In this document: positions 53,892 through 56,752 of the stretch, piece after piece
How positions within the stretch are numbered: position 1 is the first letter of the stretch
Layout of the letters: every line of letters begins with the position of its first letter
Origin: Desulfuromonadaceae bacterium
Lineage (GTDB): Bacteria; Desulfobacterota; Desulfuromonadia; Geobacterales; Pseudopelobacteraceae
DNA: 56,752 nt
Direction of reading: 5' to 3'
NCBI GenBank assembly: GCA_028712665.1
Contig: JAQTRC010000007.1
Coordinates: 1-56,752, forward strand
The notes under the pieces: model-generated
Told to the model about the DNA's origin: nothing
Database searches by the model: none
Seen by the model: the letters and a program-made list of their open reading frames with translations, nothing else
Made by a program: the position numbers and the translations under genes

Positions 53892-55335
53892 TGTCGGCCC
53901 CAGTTAGCGGCAGGGTGATTCTTATCCAGATCCCTCCAAGTGGTGACTTGAGCGCCTCTATCGCACCCTCATGGGCCTCGACGATATTGCGACAGATTGC
54001 AAGCCCGAGACCGGCGCCACCAGATGACCTGTTGCGTGATCCTTCTACCCGGTAAAGACGATCAAACAGCTTCCGGAGCTCTTCTTCAGCAACTCCCGGC
54101 CCGCTATCTCTTATATCAATCGTTGCTTCCCTGCACCCCGATTCGAGCGTTATTTCAAGCGTTCCACCGGAATCCGTATATTTTTGTGAATTGTCGACAA
54201 GGTTGTCGAAGAGCTGCGCCAAGCGTTCGGCATCGGCAAATACAAAAACAGGGCCTTGGGGCAGAATGGCACTTAGTGTCAATGACCTCTCCGCCAGTCT
54301 CGGTCGTGCTCGATCTATTGCATCTGACAAGAGATCTTTCAGGTTAACAACATATTTACGATATGCAAGGGCTCCTACATCGGAAAGTGCCAATTGGTAC
54401 AGATCATCAACCAGCCTGTTGAGGCGAAAAACCTCAACATGGAGAGAGGAGATCGATTCAAGCGACAGATCCTGAATCCCGTCCTGGATAGCCTCGATCT
54501 CGCCACCCAGAATAGCCAGAGGGGTCCGCAATTCATGGGATATATCGGCGACAAACTGGCGTCTGGCCTGCTCGTTCTTATCGAGACTCAGCGCCAGCGC
54601 ATTAAAGTCTCTGGAAAGATGGCCAAACTCGTCATCAGAGTCTACGGGGACCCGGACATCATAGCGCCCTGATGAAAGATGGCTGGTGGCGGCAGCCAGC
54701 TTTTTGAGCGGCCTAACCAGAAGACGTGCCAACGGCAGCGATATGGCGGAGGCAACAAGCAACATGAGCAGGGCTACGAGAGCAAAAATCGTTTTCTGCT
54801 CCTTGACGAATCTGAGTTGATGCATATCCGAGAGGAATTTGTTCGGGAGCAGCCCCAGATACCCCACCACCTCTCCTTTGACCGAAATTGGCTTAAAGAT
54901 ATCGATATCCGCAGGAGAACCGGAGCCGAAGACGGGACTGCGCTTCGCATCCAGCAGAACTATCCGCTTCTCCAAACGAAAATAGCGCCTTCTTCTGGAT
55001 GGTTCAGGCTGATTGAGAAGTTCTCGCGGCGCGTTATTGGCAACTCTGGAGGATGGCTGTTGTGTGGGATCTTCTGCGTAGGTTTCACTTAGTAACCGCG
55101 AGACAGCGTCGGGATTGTTTTTGAGGGTATCCCATTGCTCCGATGAACTGTACGATCTTTCCAGTTTATCAACCAGGCGGTCCATGCGGTTTTGTTCCAG
55201 TTGGTTGACATACTTAAGAAAGCCTCGATCCATACTCCGCTGCATTATCAGGAACATACAGAGGACTATGATTGCGTTGGCTGCCAGGATCGCCAGGAAA
55301 ACCCTACAGGTTACATTAAATTTCATCGCTTTCAA
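53884..55335 (-). CDS. Sensor histidine kinase
   Basis: 483 residues. An N-terminal membrane segment (about 10-30), a periplasmic region (about 31-180) with basic stretches, and a second helix (about 181-203) are followed by HAMP (about 205-256). His267 is in FVADISHELRTPLAIL. ATP-site motifs are VDNSQKYTDSG, DIRDSGPGV and GGAGLGLAICRNIVE. The order HAMP-HisKA-HATPase is as in BaeS/CpxA. It likely senses envelope damage, judging from the Spy/CpxP neighbour, but this is inference. It is the first gene of the three-gene operon. Confidence 0.94.
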   Translation of the reverse strand: MKAMKFNVTCRVFLAILAANAIIVLCMFLIMQRSMDRGFLKYVNQLEQNRMDRLVDKLERSYSSSEQWDTLKNNPDAVSRLLSETYAEDPTQQPSSRVANNAPRELLNQPEPSRRRRYFRLEKRIVLLDAKRSPVFGSGSPADIDIFKPISVKGEVVGYLGLLPNKFLSDMHQLRFVKEQKTIFALVALLMLLVASAISLPLARLLVRPLKKLAAATSHLSSGRYDVRVPVDSDDEFGHLSRDFNALALSLDKNEQARRQFVADISHELRTPLAILGGEIEAIQDGIQDLSLESISSLHVEVFRLNRLVDDLYQLALSDVGALAYRKYVVNLKDLLSDAIDRARPRLAERSLTLSAILPQGPVFVFADAERLAQLFDNLVDNSQKYTDSGGTLEITLESGCREATIDIRDSGPGVAEEELRKLFDRLYRVEGSRNRSSGGAGLGLAICRNIVEAHEGAIEALKSPLGGIWIRITLPLTGADNE

Positions 55336-55625
55336 TCCTGTACAGGGTAGTAACAGCCTGCTTCACTTATCCGTATCGTAGTCAGGTTTTATAAAAATGG
55401 AAAGGGTGATTCGGGGCTATTGGTGAAAATCCTCTTTTTCTCCATATTTGCTTCACATTATTGGAGTACGTTATTTCCATAAAGCAACTACTCAAGTAAT
55501 GACAGGATAACAAAGGAGGGACTCCAGACAAAATCGACAACAGAAGTATCGACAGGCAATGATGCCGTGGTTTCTGTTAGGAACTGACTTAACCAGATGT
55601 AACAAGCATTTCAGGGAGGAATAAA

Positions 55626-56072
55626 ATGTTAGAAAAACGCAATAGAATGGCAAAAATCGTAGTAATGGTTTGCATCGGAGCAGTGGCCGCATTTGCAGGC
55701 ATCGCACAGGCAAAGGACGGTGGATGGGGTGCTGAGCGTTGTGGTAAGCAGCAGCGTCATAATTTCAATAAATTTGAAAATAAGCTTGGTCTGACCGACG
55801 CTCAGAAAGCCGAGGCAAAGGCGATTTTTCAAGGTAACAAGGATGTTGTGAAACCTATTATGACAAGCCTGCAAGCTGAGCGGAAAAATCTTCAATCATT
55901 GATACACGCCGATAGCATCGACGAAGCGGCAATCCGTGCAGAGAGCGCCAAGATTGCTGAAATTCAAGCCGACCTCAATGTTAACAGAGCGAAGAGTGCG
56001 GCAGAGTTCCGTGCCATCTTGACGCCTGCTCAACTGGCGATTTTGAAAACCTTGCAGCAGAAAAGTTATTAG
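55626..56072 (+). CDS. Spy/CpxP-family periplasmic protein
   Basis: 148 residues. A signal peptide (about 1-29, ending IAQA-KD) is followed by an all-helical domain with the two LTxxQ motifs of the Spy/CpxP family, LTDAQKAEAKAIF (about 55) and LTPAQLAIL (about 135). Charged heptads between them form the cradle-like dimer fold. These proteins act as periplasmic chaperones or feedback sensors of CpxA/BaeS-type kinases. It is transcribed away from such a kinase gene with a 290-base gap. GGGAGG precedes the ATG. Confidence 0.88.
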   Translation: MLEKRNRMAKIVVMVCIGAVAAFAGIAQAKDGGWGAERCGKQQRHNFNKFENKLGLTDAQKAEAKAIFQGNKDVVKPIMTSLQAERKNLQSLIHADSIDEAAIRAESAKIAEIQADLNVNRAKSAAEFRAILTPAQLAILKTLQQKSY

Positions 56073-56174
56073 AAAGGCGCGTCGAAGAGTGTTCCAGCTG
56101 AATAGCAATTACTTTTCGGTTGGGCTTCACGTATGCGCGGGGTACTGCCTCCTTAGCTCTCGCAAATACGGAAC

Positions 56175-56206
56175 ATAAAGACCCTCTGACAATAGGGGGT
56201 CTTTAT
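56175..56206 (+). terminator. Intrinsic terminator after the Spy/CpxP-like gene
   Basis: A stem ATAAAGACCC / GGGTCTTTAT, extended by weaker pairs, has a loop of about ten bases and is followed by a T-containing stretch (GCTTT). It lies about 100 bases after the stop. Confidence 0.75.
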
Positions 56207-56381
56207 GCTTTAAAATTGAGTGGGTTGGCAATCAACAGATGACCCGGCTGTGGGTAAATACACATTTTCTCCATAAAGTATTCCACATTTTAGATGTATA
56301 TTGATATTAGCCTACAGCATCTAGCAGACAGGAAGGACGTTTCTCGACGCCGATTTTCTCATGTCGGGAGAGGAGGGCACA

Positions 56382-56726
56382 ATGTACCGGGTATTCAATA
56401 TTCTGATAGCACTCTTTGTCATTATTATTCTCTTTCCGTTTGCGGGTTATGCATACGGACCGCACGGGCATTTTAGAGGAGGGATATGGATAGGTCCTCT
56501 GTGGCAGCCTTGGTGGGTTCCTTATCCCTACTATTCGTCTCCAACGATGATAATTGAACGACCTGGAACGGATTATTACATGCAACCGCTCCCGGAACAG
56601 CATGAAGAACCGGCTTACTGGTATTACTGCAGAAAGCCCGATGGGTACTACCCCTACGTAAGGCAGTGCCCTGACGGATGGATGAAAGTTGTTCCAACTC
56701 CCCCTTCTCAAAATAAGGATAAGTAG
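56382..56726 (+). CDS. Small exported Tyr/Pro-rich protein of unknown function
   Basis: 114 residues from the ATG at 56382, which follows GAGGAGGG; an ATG seven codons earlier lacks a ribosome site. The signal peptide is about residues 1-25. The mature part is rich in Tyr, Pro, Trp and Gly (GPLWQPWWVPYPYYSSP). It ends with the motif YYCRKPDGYYPYVRQCPDGWMKVVP, in short WYYC-x-YYPYV-x-CPxGW. That Cys-to-Cys motif recurs in small secreted proteins of many proteobacteria, with no known role. The two Cys may form a disulfide. Confidence 0.78.
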   Translation: MYRVFNILIALFVIIILFPFAGYAYGPHGHFRGGIWIGPLWQPWWVPYPYYSSPTMIIERPGTDYYMQPLPEQHEEPAYWYYCRKPDGYYPYVRQCPDGWMKVVPTPPSQNKDK

Positions 56727-56728
56727 AG

Positions 56729-56752
56729 ATGCTCAGAAAAACCTTGAAATAC
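56729..56752 (+). CDS. Possible start of a further gene, cut by the window edge
   Basis: ATG at 56729 opens MLRKTLKY and continues past the window. It begins 2 bases after the previous stop, with a modest AAGGAT/AGAG ribosome site. Eight codons are too few to identify; a basic start would fit a lipoprotein or exported protein. Confidence 0.3.

Overview
The window looks like chromosomal DNA of a Geobacterales bacterium (Geobacter or a close relative such as Geotalea). The evidence is the density of c-type cytochromes (PpcA-family triheme c7, a CbcL-type multiheme c/b protein, ImcH-type seven-heme NapC/NirT proteins, NrfD-type quinol modules), together with rubredoxin, pyruvate phosphate dikinase, Tol genes and flagellar motor genes. 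The genus is an inference from gene content; nothing was searched. No CRISPR array, integrase, transposase or recognisable phage or defence locus was seen. | Layout. 1-3.8 kb, minus strand: the start of a periplasmic solute-binding protein, then tolB-tolA-tolR-tolQ (transcribed Q to B, no pal next to it). 3.9-7.4 kb: coaBC, a metallo-beta-lactamase-fold hydrolase, a ferredoxin and rubredoxin pair, and a class V aminotransferase. 7.6-22.2 kb is an electron-transfer island. It holds two tandem cytochrome c / Fe-S / NrfD modules (minus), a triheme cytochrome, a PpcA-family cytochrome, CbcL (9 c hemes plus a membrane b domain), a DUF2339 membrane protein, and two tandem ImcH-like cytochromes (7 hemes each). 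22.2-24.5 kb: an acidic 54-residue protein behind trxB, a small unknown protein and tRNA-Glu(UUC). 24.9-34 kb: a hybrid histidine kinase, a PH-domain protein, a molybdopterin oxidoreductase overlapping glpK, and a gcvR-like/def/AMMECR1 run. 34-44.3 kb: ppdK, a solitary gspG, a second PpcA-family cytochrome, uvrB carrying an in-frame palindromic repeat, a second hybrid kinase, and gltX. 44.5-49.3 kb: an acyl-CoA synthetase and a TPP-riboswitch-controlled thiS-thiG-thiE-radical SAM operon. 49.5-56.7 kb: a BioD-like/DRTGG protein, flbD-motA-motB, a two-component system with a DUF1003 gene, a divergent Spy/CpxP-like gene, and a small exported Tyr/Pro-rich protein. | How the genes fit together. The island encodes several alternative inner-membrane routes from the quinol pool to periplasmic cytochromes: CbcL-type, ImcH-type, and c/Fe-S/NrfD modules. 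Triheme c7 proteins are the likely soluble shuttles towards the outer membrane. In Geobacter sulfurreducens CbcL and ImcH are used at different acceptor potentials, so their close linkage here is notable. | Most interesting points: (i) a tandem duplication of the ImcH-type gene that also copied its terminator hairpin and the 3' end of the neighbouring small gene, leaving a frameshifted remnant; (ii) a palindromic repeat inserted in frame in uvrB; (iii) a repeated TGTATACA element upstream of three consecutive cytochrome genes; (iv) two hybrid kinases with matching transmitter/receiver halves but different periplasmic sensors. No wholly new system could be established from the sequence alone.
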